NCBI GenBank assembly: GCA_045546175.1
Contig: JAZQCI010000111.1
Span: 1 to 64,000 of the forward strand
Direction: 5' to 3'
Source: CAG-791 sp045546175
GTDB taxonomy: Bacteria > Bacillota > Clostridia > Lachnospirales > Lachnospiraceae
Length of the DNA stretch: 64,000 nucleotides
A program made the position numbers and the translations under genes. Each line of letters begins with the position of its first letter. Positions within the stretch are counted from its first letter, which is position 1. Under the pieces are notes generated by a model that was not told the origin of the DNA, did not search any database, and was given only the letters and a program-made list of their open reading frames with translations. Below are positions 16,775 to 25,571 of this stretch, in pieces.

Positions 16775-17839
16775 ATGGGTATATTTAGAAAGAAAAAGAA
16801 CGAAAACTCCATAGATAAGAAGAATACGGAAATAGAGCCCAAAAAGACCGAGCCCCCAAAGGCTGCCCCCAAAGAAATAGAGGTCAGGGACAAAAAAGAC
16901 AAGAAGGAAAAAGTGAGTCGCGAGAAGTACAGGGAGTACGACGCGATCAGCGACAGAAGAAGGGCGGAGAGCATGCAGGCGTTTCGAAGAACGCTGGTCG
17001 CCGTATTTTTTGCCTTCCTGTTCCTGATGCCGACGGTGCTCACCTTCACGAACTCCTTTATGACAGCCTCGGAGATCAACGCCAACTACGGCGCGATCTT
17101 CGCGCAGAATACCTCGGGCGGCAAAGTGTTCGTCTCGGAGGTGGTCAACCTCAAGTTCATTCCGGACATGGTCACTTTCAGCCAGTACGCGACGGTGCTG
17201 TTCAAGAGCCCGGAATACCTGATGAAATTCTGGAATTCGGTGATCTATGTCGTGCCGATCGTGGTCTTCCAGCTCCTGGTCGCTTCGCTGGCCTCCTTCG
17301 GGTTCGCCAGGTACCGGGGAAAGGTAAAGCAGCTGATTTTCTTCTTATATATAGTGCTCATGCTGATGCCTTATCAGGTAACACTGGTGCCCAACTTTAT
17401 GGTATCATCCGAGCTGGGGATCATTGGGACGAGATGGGCGATCTGGCTGCCCGGCATATTCTCGCCCTTCGCGGTCTACATGCTGACGAAATACATGCGC
17501 AGAATTCCTTACTCGCTCTACGAGGCGGCCTCCATCGACGGGGCCGGCGAGTGGCAGATCTTCACGCAGATCTGTATGCCGATCTGCAGAGGGGGACTGG
17601 CGTCAATCGCTATTTTGATCTTTATCGACTACTGGAACATGGTCGGACAGCCGCTGATCCTGCTGGACAACGAGGAGATGTACCCGCTGTCCGTATTCCT
17701 TTCCAGGATCAACGCGGGAGAGATCTCGCTCGCGTTCGCGGTGGCTGTCATCTATATGGTCCTTCCCATGCTCTTCTTCCTGTACGGGGAAGAATATCTG
17801 GTGGAAGGTATATTGTATCAGGGCGGCATCAAGGAATGA
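16775..17839 (+). CDS. carbohydrate-type ABC transporter permease (MalG/UgpE class)
   Basis: The 354-residue second permease has a long, highly charged cytoplasmic N terminus (about residues 1-68, Lys/Glu/Pro-rich) unusual for the family. Six membrane helices follow. The coupling loop is canonical: YEAASIDGAGEWQIFTQI near residue 248. It begins six bases after the first permease. Together they should form an importer-type channel, yet the next genes encode exporter-type parts. Confidence 0.9.
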   Translation: MGIFRKKKNENSIDKKNTEIEPKKTEPPKAAPKEIEVRDKKDKKEKVSREKYREYDAISDRRRAESMQAFRRTLVAVFFAFLFLMPTVLTFTNSFMTASEINANYGAIFAQNTSGGKVFVSEVVNLKFIPDMVTFSQYATVLFKSPEYLMKFWNSVIYVVPIVVFQLLVASLASFGFARYRGKVKQLIFFLYIVLMLMPYQVTLVPNFMVSSELGIIGTRWAIWLPGIFSPFAVYMLTKYMRRIPYSLYEAASIDGAGEWQIFTQICMPICRGGLASIAILIFIDYWNMVGQPLILLDNEEMYPLSVFLSRINAGEISLAFAVAVIYMVLPMLFFLYGEEYLVEGILYQGGIKE

Positions 17840-17865
17840 GCCGGGTCGTCACTTTATGAGGTGGT

Positions 17866-19278
17866 TTGTTTATGTACGAAATCGAAGATAAGCAGAACAG
17901 GGAACAATACAGGATGGAGCGGAGCGCGGCGAGAAGAGACTGGCTCAAGAACATAGCCATCGCCTTTCTCACCATTATGCTGGTCCTTACCTTTTTCTCC
18001 AATACAATCATGAATTATTCGCTCCCGCAGGTGGCGACGCAGTACGTGCAGCAGGGCAATATCACGCCCAAGGTCAGAGGATCGGGCGTGGCGGAGGTCG
18101 AGGACCCATACAGCGTGAAAGCGCCTAACGCCAGAGTGATCTCGGCGGTCAATGTCAAGGTCGGGGACGTGGTCAAGAAAGACGACGTGCTCTTCGAGCT
18201 GGAGGACGCGGAGTCCGAGGAACTCAAGGAAGCCAGGAAGGAATATAACGACGCCAAGGCGGCCTTCCAGAAGGCGCTCTTCAGCGGCGACCTGACCAAT
18301 GAGGCGGTGGAGCGGATCCGAAACGGCGAGTACCTGACCGAAGATGAGATGCAGGAGAGACTCGACGAGGTCAATTCCGATTACGAGGACGCGCTCGAAG
18401 AAGACACGGAAGCGGGGCTGGCAGTGCAGAGGCTCAGCGGCGCGTCGGACACTTCGGGGCTGGGTGACACTGCGGCGGCGGAGAAAGCCGCGCGGGATGC
18501 CAAGAAGCTGGCGGACGCCCAGGCCTATAAGGCAGAGACGGAGGCGGAGCTGACCAAGGCGACCAACGAGAAGGACGCCACCATCAAGAGCATTCAGGCG
18601 GAGCTCGAGCTCAAAGAGCTTCAGAAGACCATGGAGAACGCGCAGGCCAAGGTAGAGAAGCTCGAGAAGGCGGAGAAGGGAGCTACGGTGAAGGCTCCGA
18701 TCGCGGGTACCATCGTCTCTGTTGCCTATAACGGAGGGGACACCACTTCTTCGGACACTACGGCGGCCGTGATCCAGCCGGAAGGTAAGGGAATGACCGT
18801 GAGCTTTACCTGCACCAAGGAGCAGGCGCAGATGCTCAAGGTCGGCATGGAGGCCAAGCCCCAGAACGAGTGGGCCTATTCCGAGTTCAAGGCCACGCTG
18901 TCCAGCATCACGGCGGATCCTTCCGACAGCTCCGGCAGCAAAATATTGAAATTTGAGATTCAGAGCCCGGAAGTGGAAGCGGGCGAGACCATACAGCTCA
19001 GCGTCGGGGAGAACACCAAGTCTTATGACCTGACGGTTCCCAACAACGCGGTGAGAGAGGACAACAACGGCAAGTTTATCCTGATCGTGAGCAGCAAAGA
19101 GAGTCCTCTCGGAAACAGATATATCGCCACCAGAGTGGATGTGCAGGTACTTGACAGCGACGATCTGCTGACCGCGATCTCGGGATCGCTCAGCGGCTAT
19201 GAATATGTCATCACGACCACCACCAAACCGGTTTCCGCCGGTATGCAGGTGAGGCTTGCGGAGGATGTGCAGCAGTGA
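17866..19278 (+). CDS. HlyD/RND-type membrane fusion (adaptor) protein
   Basis: The 470-residue adaptor has one N-terminal membrane anchor (about 24-46) and an extracytoplasmic body. The two half-motifs of the lipoyl/barrel-sandwich fold are at about 70-115 (VRGSGVAEVEDPYSVKAP) and 276-310 (GATVKAPIAGTIVSVAYNGG). A long alpha-helical coiled-coil hairpin lies between them (about 115-270, Ala/Glu/Lys-rich). A beta-barrel and membrane-proximal domain follow to the C terminus. In Gram-positives such adaptors usually accompany MacB-type exporters. Its stop overlaps the next gene by four bases, implying coupled translation. Confidence 0.88.
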   Translation: MFMYEIEDKQNREQYRMERSAARRDWLKNIAIAFLTIMLVLTFFSNTIMNYSLPQVATQYVQQGNITPKVRGSGVAEVEDPYSVKAPNARVISAVNVKVGDVVKKDDVLFELEDAESEELKEARKEYNDAKAAFQKALFSGDLTNEAVERIRNGEYLTEDEMQERLDEVNSDYEDALEEDTEAGLAVQRLSGASDTSGLGDTAAAEKAARDAKKLADAQAYKAETEAELTKATNEKDATIKSIQAELELKELQKTMENAQAKVEKLEKAEKGATVKAPIAGTIVSVAYNGGDTTSSDTTAAVIQPEGKGMTVSFTCTKEQAQMLKVGMEAKPQNEWAYSEFKATLSSITADPSDSSGSKILKFEIQSPEVEAGETIQLSVGENTKSYDLTVPNNAVREDNNGKFILIVSSKESPLGNRYIATRVDVQVLDSDDLLTAISGSLSGYEYVITTTTKPVSAGMQVRLAEDVQQ

Positions 19279-21026
19279 TCCGAAAGAAGAAAAAGCGCCG
19301 CGGCATCACGCCGTGGAAGAAGACCGCTCTCAAGGTCTGTGTGCTCCTTCTTCTCGCGGCGGCCGCCATCCACGGTTTCAGGCTCCTCAAGGCCCTCGAA
19401 TTTGAGGACCAGAGAGAGGCGTCCCGGTGGGGCGCGGAGCAGACCTGCGCGCAGGTGAGCGCCTTTATGCCGATGTCAAAGGCGATGAAAGAAGAGGATA
19501 TCCAGGGGCTGGAATACAAGATCCATACCGCTCTGGCCCAGGATTCGATCAAACTGACGGCGGAAGGCCAGGACGCCAAGCTGTGGCAGGACTGCTACAG
19601 CGGAGTCGGGAGCCTGACGCTTGCGGCGGGAAGCAAAACAGTGACGGTGGAGGCTGTCGGTACGGGAGGCGCTTTTTTCACCTTCCATCCCTTGAAGCTG
19701 TCAGCAGGAACCTACTACCTTCCCGATTCGGTCATGAAGGATGAGATCCTGCTGGATCAGGAGACCGCCTGGAAGCTGTTCGGCGCCTTCAATGTGGAAG
19801 GCAGGACGGTGCGTGTCCAGGATATGTACCTGCGCATCGCGGGCGTCTATGAAAAGCCGCAGGGGAGCCTCTATCAGAAGGCCGGGCTTCCCGATTACGT
19901 GGTCTTTGTACAATATAAAACGCTTCTGCAGTACGGCGGCTCCGGAAACGGGTCCGACACGGCCGGGCAGAGCGCGGCGGCGGGAGGAGTTCCCGGCTCT
20001 GCCACGAGACCTGCGGCGGTCACCGGCCTGGCAATAGCCTCCGAAAATGAGGCGCCTCCGGAGGCAGGTGCGGATGCGGGATCCGGCGCGAGTGAAGAGA
20101 AGGATTCCGGCTCAGATTCCGGTTCAGATTCCAGCGCAGGGACGGATGCCGGCACCGGAACGGGCGCGGGCTCGGAAACAGGCAGCGGCAGTGCTGCCGG
20201 ATCTGGCGAGGCATCCCAGTCGGGGACCGGAGCCGAGCAGGGAGCGGTTCCCGATGAGACGCACAATAATGAAAATGTGGGAACCACCAACACCAATTAT
20301 AAAGACACGGGAATGATCACGGCCTATGAGATCGTGATGCCAGATCCGGTCGAGGGATATGCGGCAGCCATTCTCGAAAAGGCACTGGGAGAGGAGACGG
20401 GAGCGATTATTGTGGACAACACGAACCGCTTCGGGATCCGAAACCTTGTGAAGGATATACGGGAATTTCCCCTTCTGGGTATGCGGACGGAAGCAGTGCG
20501 CTATCCCTACTGGGAAAATGTGGCAATCGGATGGGAGACGATCTTCGCGGCTCTGTTCCTCTTGGAATGCATTCTGATCGTATTGGCGATCCTGCTCTTT
20601 GTGTGGATGATCATCCACTGGTATACACATAAGAGCTGGACGCTCATGGGAGGCATTCAGAGCCTTCAGGACAGCGCCTACGAGAGGCAGTCGAGAAAGA
20701 AATATCCCGAGTACTACAGGGAAAAAGAACAGTCTGAGGACCTCTCTGACCGGGAACCTTCCGATTTTGGGAAGGCACCAGGGAAGGAGGCAAAAGCGGA
20801 TCAGGCGGCTTCTGCTGAAGAGACCGGCGGTTCATCGAAGGCTCCGGCGACAAAAGACAGCGCGGATCCGGGCAGACTGGAAGATAAGGGACTCACTCCC
20901 TTTGAGAGGATTCCTGAGAACAGAAAGGCGGTAGAGTATGAGACGAAATACCAGGATGATCAGCGCGGCGATGGCGGCAGTGCTGGCACTGACAATGACG
21001 GCCTGCGGAGGAGCGAGCAGCAGTAG
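19275..21026 (+). CDS. MacB-like ectodomain protein with two membrane segments
   Basis: A 583-residue protein not assignable to a named family with certainty. A basic N terminus and one helix (about 18-38) precede an extracellular domain resembling the MacB periplasmic core: LDQETAWKLFGAFNVEG and VRVQDMYLRIAGVYEK (about 158-198). Residues about 222-335 are a Gly/Ser/Ala/Asp-rich low-complexity linker. A second helix (about 420-450) follows, then an acidic/basic cytoplasmic tail to 583. A true MacB/FtsX permease has four helices, so two are missing, and there is no ATPase. The last 89 bases overlap the next gene in another frame. Confidence 0.7.
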   Translation: MIRKKKKRRGITPWKKTALKVCVLLLLAAAAIHGFRLLKALEFEDQREASRWGAEQTCAQVSAFMPMSKAMKEEDIQGLEYKIHTALAQDSIKLTAEGQDAKLWQDCYSGVGSLTLAAGSKTVTVEAVGTGGAFFTFHPLKLSAGTYYLPDSVMKDEILLDQETAWKLFGAFNVEGRTVRVQDMYLRIAGVYEKPQGSLYQKAGLPDYVVFVQYKTLLQYGGSGNGSDTAGQSAAAGGVPGSATRPAAVTGLAIASENEAPPEAGADAGSGASEEKDSGSDSGSDSSAGTDAGTGTGAGSETGSGSAAGSGEASQSGTGAEQGAVPDETHNNENVGTTNTNYKDTGMITAYEIVMPDPVEGYAAAILEKALGEETGAIIVDNTNRFGIRNLVKDIREFPLLGMRTEAVRYPYWENVAIGWETIFAALFLLECILIVLAILLFVWMIIHWYTHKSWTLMGGIQSLQDSAYERQSRKKYPEYYREKEQSEDLSDREPSDFGKAPGKEAKADQAASAEETGGSSKAPATKDSADPGRLEDKGLTPFERIPENRKAVEYETKYQDDQRGDGGSAGTDNDGLRRSEQQ

Positions 21027-23667
21027 CAGCAGCGGGGCCAAAGATCCCCAGGGCGGGGCAGGCACCGCAGCAGTAAACGCAGACTGCGTGTACAGCTCCC
21101 AGCAGATCGTTCTTGAAGATGAGGAAGAAGGGTTTCTGAATGACATCAACGTGGACAGTCTTGCCTTCAAAGACGGCCGCTTGTACGCGACAGGGTATTC
21201 CCTCAGTAACTCTGAATCCGGAAGCCATGTACTGATGAACTTTAATCCGGACGGATCGGACCTTCAGTACAACATGCTCATGGGCGCCGGCATGCAGGAT
21301 GTGATCTCCATGAGCTTTGGCAGTGACGGCAATTACTATATCGCCAGGGTCACCTATGACGGCGATTCGGCGGCCTATGTCAGTCCGGAAGAAGGTCCTG
21401 TAACGGAGGAAGGTCCTGCAGCTGAGGAGGGACCTGTCCCGGAAGAAGGTCCCGGCGGTGCTACGGCCGCTGCTCCGGTCGAGGAACTTGAGGATGCGGA
21501 GAACGCACCCGTCAACGAAATGGAAGAAGAAGCTGACGCGCAGGGACCGGCCGGCGCTTACGAGGAGAACGGAGAGGCAACGGGGCCCGACGCGGCGGTC
21601 GAGGAGGATACAGCCGGGAATGCAGGCCCCGATGCGGAAAATATCGAGGAATTTGTGACCAGCGGCGAGGATTCTCCGGCCAATGACCCTGCTCTGCAGG
21701 AGGAGTCCACGGAGGGAATCACATCTCCCGCAGATGAATTCAAAGAAGATCCCGATGTCTCCGACGGAGAGAGTGAACTTGTCGTGGAAGATGTCCAGGA
21801 AGTCGACCCCTCCGAAACGGTCGGAGAGGGCGAGGCGGTCTATGTTTTGAGCTGCATCACGCCGGAAGGGCAGGAGCTGTGGACGGCGCCCGCAAAGGCT
21901 TCGGAAGGCGCGGAAGCGGAATATTTCGTAAATGACATCGCCTACAGCAGCGAAGGACTGGTTGTCAGCACTTCCGCGGGACTTGATCTGTACAGCAGTG
22001 CGGACGGATCTTTCATCAGAAACATAAGCACGGATGCGATGGTACGGAGCGCCACGCCCTATGTGCTGGAGGACGGCACGGTCGCCATTCTTTCCTATGG
22101 CAACAGCGGCGAGGAGATCGCAGTAATAGATACAAAGACAGGAAAACTGGGCAATACCTATCCCATCCCTTCGGAAATCGGGGCGACCTTCCTGTTCCCG
22201 GGACACAGCTATCAGCTGTATCTGGCCGGCACCAATGCGGTGTACGGCATGAACCTCGACGGCTCTGAGATCGTCAAGGTCGTGGACTTCGTGGATTCCG
22301 ATATGGATATCACGGCGATGACCGGCTTTGTTGAGATGGAAGATTCCCAATATGCGGCGATCGTCGCGGACCTTGTCGGAAACAACATGGTCGTATCTCT
22401 TAAGAAAGTAGATCCCGAAGTCGTCGCAAACCGCAAGACGATCACTCTGGGCAGCTATTACCTGGATTACGAGGTGCGCAAGCAGGTCTTCGCCTTCAAT
22501 AAGCAGAGCCAGGACGTAAGAGTCAGTATCGTGGATTACGCGCAGTATAACGGGGAGACGGGATCGGAAGGCCTGACAAGGCTCAACACGGACATCGCGT
22601 CCGGAAATGCACCGGATATCATGGTTCTCTCGGCGGTAATGCCGATCAAGAGCTATATCAACAAGGGTGTCTTCGAGGATCTCACACCTTATATGGAAGC
22701 CGATGAAGAGATTGCCGGCAGAGAATACCTCACGAATGTATTTGACGCCTTCAAGACGGACGGGAAGATGTACGCGGTCATCCCTTCCTTCTTCGTGAAC
22801 TCGATCGTAGGCAAGACAGAGGATATCGGAGACGGCTCCGGATTTACGATCGATCTGGTGAAGCAGATCGCCCAGAAGAAAGGGGTAGCGCCCGAGCTGA
22901 TCTTCGGCGTGGCCACGCAGAAGGATGTCCTCTATTCAGCCCTGGAGATGTGCGGCGACCAGTTCATAGACTGGGAGAAATCGGAATGCCGGTTCGACTC
23001 CGACGAGTTCATACAGCTCCTTGAGTTCATCGGCCAGTTTCCGGAAAAAATCGACGAGAGCAAATATCAGGAGGACACCACCGCCTTCTACAGAAGCGGC
23101 AAAGCACTGTTCACAAGGGAAGCAGTGGGATCCTTTGACGAGTATGTAAATCTTCGCCACGGCATTTTCGGAACGGACATCACTTTGGCCGGGTTCCCTT
23201 CTCCGAAGCCCGGAACGGCGACGATCTTCCCGCAGCTGGAGATCGCGGTCAACGCGTCCTCCGAGAACAAAGACGCCTGCTGGAGCTTCGTGCGCCGGTT
23301 CCTTCTCGACGATTACCAGAATTCTGTGAGCATGTACTGGCCCGTCAGCATCGACGCATTGGACAAGATGGCCAACACGGCCATGGAGCCGCTCTACTAC
23401 ACAGATGAGAACGGAAACCGCGTCGAGGATCACGTGGTCATGAACATAGGCGGTGAGAACATCGAACTGCCCAGAATCTCTGACACGGAAGTGGATCAGC
23501 TCTACACATTCCTGAAGTCACTGAGCACGGAAGCGTACTATGACTCCAGCATCGAGAACATTATCGTAGAGGAGTCCGCAGCTTTCTTCGCAGGTCAAAA
23601 GAGTGCGAGAGACGTAGCGGGCGTCATCCAGAGCAGAGTGCAGATCTATATCAACGAGAACAGCTGA
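20938..23667 (+). CDS. propeller-like plus family-1 solute-binding lipoprotein
   Basis: A 909-residue lipoprotein. The signal peptide ends at a lipobox with Cys23 (LTMTACGG), followed by a Ser-rich tether. Residues about 40-480 look like beta-propeller blades (repeated FKDGRLYATGYS- and DGTVAILSYG-like strands) interrupted by a 150-residue Glu/Pro-rich acidic insert at about 145-297 with four tandem EEGP-type repeats. Residues about 498-909 form an extracellular solute-binding protein family 1 domain (KTITLGSYYLDYEVRKQVFAF, then NAPDIMVLSA). Typical binding proteins are 400-550 residues. It probably serves the two permeases of this operon. The ligand is unknown. No terminator with a T-run follows. 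Confidence 0.85.
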   Translation: MRRNTRMISAAMAAVLALTMTACGGASSSSSSGAKDPQGGAGTAAVNADCVYSSQQIVLEDEEEGFLNDINVDSLAFKDGRLYATGYSLSNSESGSHVLMNFNPDGSDLQYNMLMGAGMQDVISMSFGSDGNYYIARVTYDGDSAAYVSPEEGPVTEEGPAAEEGPVPEEGPGGATAAAPVEELEDAENAPVNEMEEEADAQGPAGAYEENGEATGPDAAVEEDTAGNAGPDAENIEEFVTSGEDSPANDPALQEESTEGITSPADEFKEDPDVSDGESELVVEDVQEVDPSETVGEGEAVYVLSCITPEGQELWTAPAKASEGAEAEYFVNDIAYSSEGLVVSTSAGLDLYSSADGSFIRNISTDAMVRSATPYVLEDGTVAILSYGNSGEEIAVIDTKTGKLGNTYPIPSEIGATFLFPGHSYQLYLAGTNAVYGMNLDGSEIVKVVDFVDSDMDITAMTGFVEMEDSQYAAIVADLVGNNMVVSLKKVDPEVVANRKTITLGSYYLDYEVRKQVFAFNKQSQDVRVSIVDYAQYNGETGSEGLTRLNTDIASGNAPDIMVLSAVMPIKSYINKGVFEDLTPYMEADEEIAGREYLTNVFDAFKTDGKMYAVIPSFFVNSIVGKTEDIGDGSGFTIDLVKQIAQKKGVAPELIFGVATQKDVLYSALEMCGDQFIDWEKSECRFDSDEFIQLLEFIGQFPEKIDESKYQEDTTAFYRSGKALFTREAVGSFDEYVNLRHGIFGTDITLAGFPSPKPGTATIFPQLEIAVNASSENKDACWSFVRRFLLDDYQNSVSMYWPVSIDALDKMANTAMEPLYYTDENGNRVEDHVVMNIGGENIELPRISDTEVDQLYTFLKSLSTEAYYDSSIENIIVEESAAFFAGQKSARDVAGVIQSRVQIYINENS

Positions 23668-23674
23668 GCGCGCA

Positions 23675-23693
23675 GGGCGGCGGACCGCCGCCC
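23675..23693 (+). repeat. GC-rich palindrome between the lipoprotein gene and lepA
   Basis: GGGCGGCGG and CCGCCGCCC form a near-perfect dyad separated by one base. It has no T-run, so it may be a weak terminator or an RNA stabiliser. Confidence 0.4.
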
Positions 23694-23726
23694 GGAGCCT
23701 CAGGAAGAAAGGAAAACGTTACATAT

Positions 23727-25556
23727 ATGGCATCAAATCATTACGACAGCATAAGGGAGAGGACCAGAAATTTCTGCATTGTGGCCCACATCGACCACGG
23801 TAAGTCGACACTGGCGGACCGCATGATCGAGCGGACTGGTCTTCTCACCAGCCGTGAGATGCAGGACCAGGTCCTGGACAACATGGATCTGGAGCGAGAG
23901 CGCGGGATCACGATCAAGAGCCAGGCAGTACGTCTTATCTACAAGGCGAAGGACGGTGTGGAGTACATCTTCAACCTGATCGACACGCCCGGTCATGTGG
24001 ACTTCAATTATGAGGTGAGCCGTTCTCTGGCGGCCTGTGACGGCGCGATCCTGGTGGTGGACGCCACACAGGGCATCCAGGCGCAGACCCTCGCCAACGT
24101 CTACCTTGCTCTGGAGCATGATCTGGATGTCTTTCCCGTGATCAACAAGATCGACCTGCCCAGCGCCATGCCGGAGGAGGTCAAGCAGGAGATCGAGGAC
24201 GTCATCGGAATCGAGGCGGAAGACGCCCCTCTGATTTCGGCCAAACAGGGCGTCGGCATCGAGGATGTACTGGAAGCGGTCGTCGCCAAGATCCCCGCAC
24301 CTGAGGGGGACGCCCAGGCGCCTCTGCAGGCCCTGATCTTCGACTCCCTCTACGATTCCTATAGGGGCGTCATCGTGTTCTGCCGTATCCGTGAGGGCCT
24401 GATCCGCAAAGGAATGAACGTTCGCATGATGGCGACCGGCGCCACGGCGGAAGTCGTCGAAGTCGGTTACTTCGGACCCGGTCAGTTCATCCCCTGTGAT
24501 GAACTGGCAGCGGGCCAGGTCGGCTATTTCACGGCCTCTATCAAAAACATCAAGGACGCCCGCGTCGGCGACACAGTCACGGAGCACGCCCGCCCCTGTG
24601 CGGAGCCCCTCCCCGGCTACAAAAAGGCGCAGCCCATGGTCTACTGCGGCCTCTATCCCGCGGACAGCGCCAAGTATCCGGATCTGCGCGATGCACTGGA
24701 AAAGCTCCAGCTCAACGACGCGTCGCTCTTCTTCGAGCCGGAGACATCCCTTGCACTGGGCTTCGGGTTCCGCTGCGGATTCCTCGGCCTTCTGCACATG
24801 GAAGTTATCCTGGAAAGACTGGAGAGAGAGTACGACCTCGACCTGATCTCGACGGCGCCTGGCGTTGTCTACAAGGTCTACAAGACGGATGGGACCATGA
24901 TCGAACTGACTAACCCGTCCAACCTCCCCGACCCCGCCAAAATTGAGCACATGGAAGAGCCCATCGTGAGCGCCGAGATCATGGTGACCACCGAGTTTAT
25001 CGGATCGATCATGCAGCTGTGCCAGGAGCGTCGCGGCCGCTATCTGGACACCGAATACATCGAGGAGACACGCGCGATCCTCAAATACGAGCTTCCGCTC
25101 AACGAGATCATTTACGACTTCTTCGACGCCCTCAAGTCCAGATCCAGAGGCTACGCCTCCTTCGACTACGACCTCAAGGGATACGAGACCAGCGAACTGG
25201 TCAAGATGGACATCCTTGTGAATAAAGAACCTGTCGACGCGCTTTCCTTCATCGTCCATGCGGCGGGCGCCTACGACCGCGGCCGCAAGATGTGCGAGAA
25301 GCTCAAAGAAGAGATCCCGAGACAGCTCTTCGACGTGCCGATCCAGGCAGCGGTGGGCGGACGCGTCATCGCCCGAGAGACAGTGCGCCAGCTGCGCAAA
25401 GACGTACTGGCCAAGTGCTACGGCGGCGACATTTCCCGAAAGAAGAAACTGCTGGAGAAGCAGAAAGAAGGAAAGAAGAGAATGCAGATCGTCGGAAACG
25501 TAGAGATTCCGAAGGAAGCCTTCATGAACGTACTCAAACTTGATTCAGGAAACTGA
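23727..25556 (+). CDS. lepA: elongation factor 4 (LepA)
   Basis: A translational GTPase that back-translocates or helps stalled ribosomes. At 609 residues it is full length. The G1 motif is AHIDHGKSTLADR near residue 19, G2 ERGITIK near 53, G3 DTPGHVDF near 82, and G4 NKIDLPSA near 138. The LepA-specific C-terminal domain contains VDALSFIVHAAGAYDRGRK and ends with the basic KKLLEKQKEGKKRMQ. HemW follows after 15 bases, a common pairing (lepA-hemW) in Firmicutes. Confidence 0.97.
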   Translation: MASNHYDSIRERTRNFCIVAHIDHGKSTLADRMIERTGLLTSREMQDQVLDNMDLERERGITIKSQAVRLIYKAKDGVEYIFNLIDTPGHVDFNYEVSRSLAACDGAILVVDATQGIQAQTLANVYLALEHDLDVFPVINKIDLPSAMPEEVKQEIEDVIGIEAEDAPLISAKQGVGIEDVLEAVVAKIPAPEGDAQAPLQALIFDSLYDSYRGVIVFCRIREGLIRKGMNVRMMATGATAEVVEVGYFGPGQFIPCDELAAGQVGYFTASIKNIKDARVGDTVTEHARPCAEPLPGYKKAQPMVYCGLYPADSAKYPDLRDALEKLQLNDASLFFEPETSLALGFGFRCGFLGLLHMEVILERLEREYDLDLISTAPGVVYKVYKTDGTMIELTNPSNLPDPAKIEHMEEPIVSAEIMVTTEFIGSIMQLCQERRGRYLDTEYIEETRAILKYELPLNEIIYDFFDALKSRSRGYASFDYDLKGYETSELVKMDILVNKEPVDALSFIVHAAGAYDRGRKMCEKLKEEIPRQLFDVPIQAAVGGRVIARETVRQLRKDVLAKCYGGDISRKKKLLEKQKEGKKRMQIVGNVEIPKEAFMNVLKLDSGN

Positions 25557-25571
25557 CAGGACGGACAAGCG

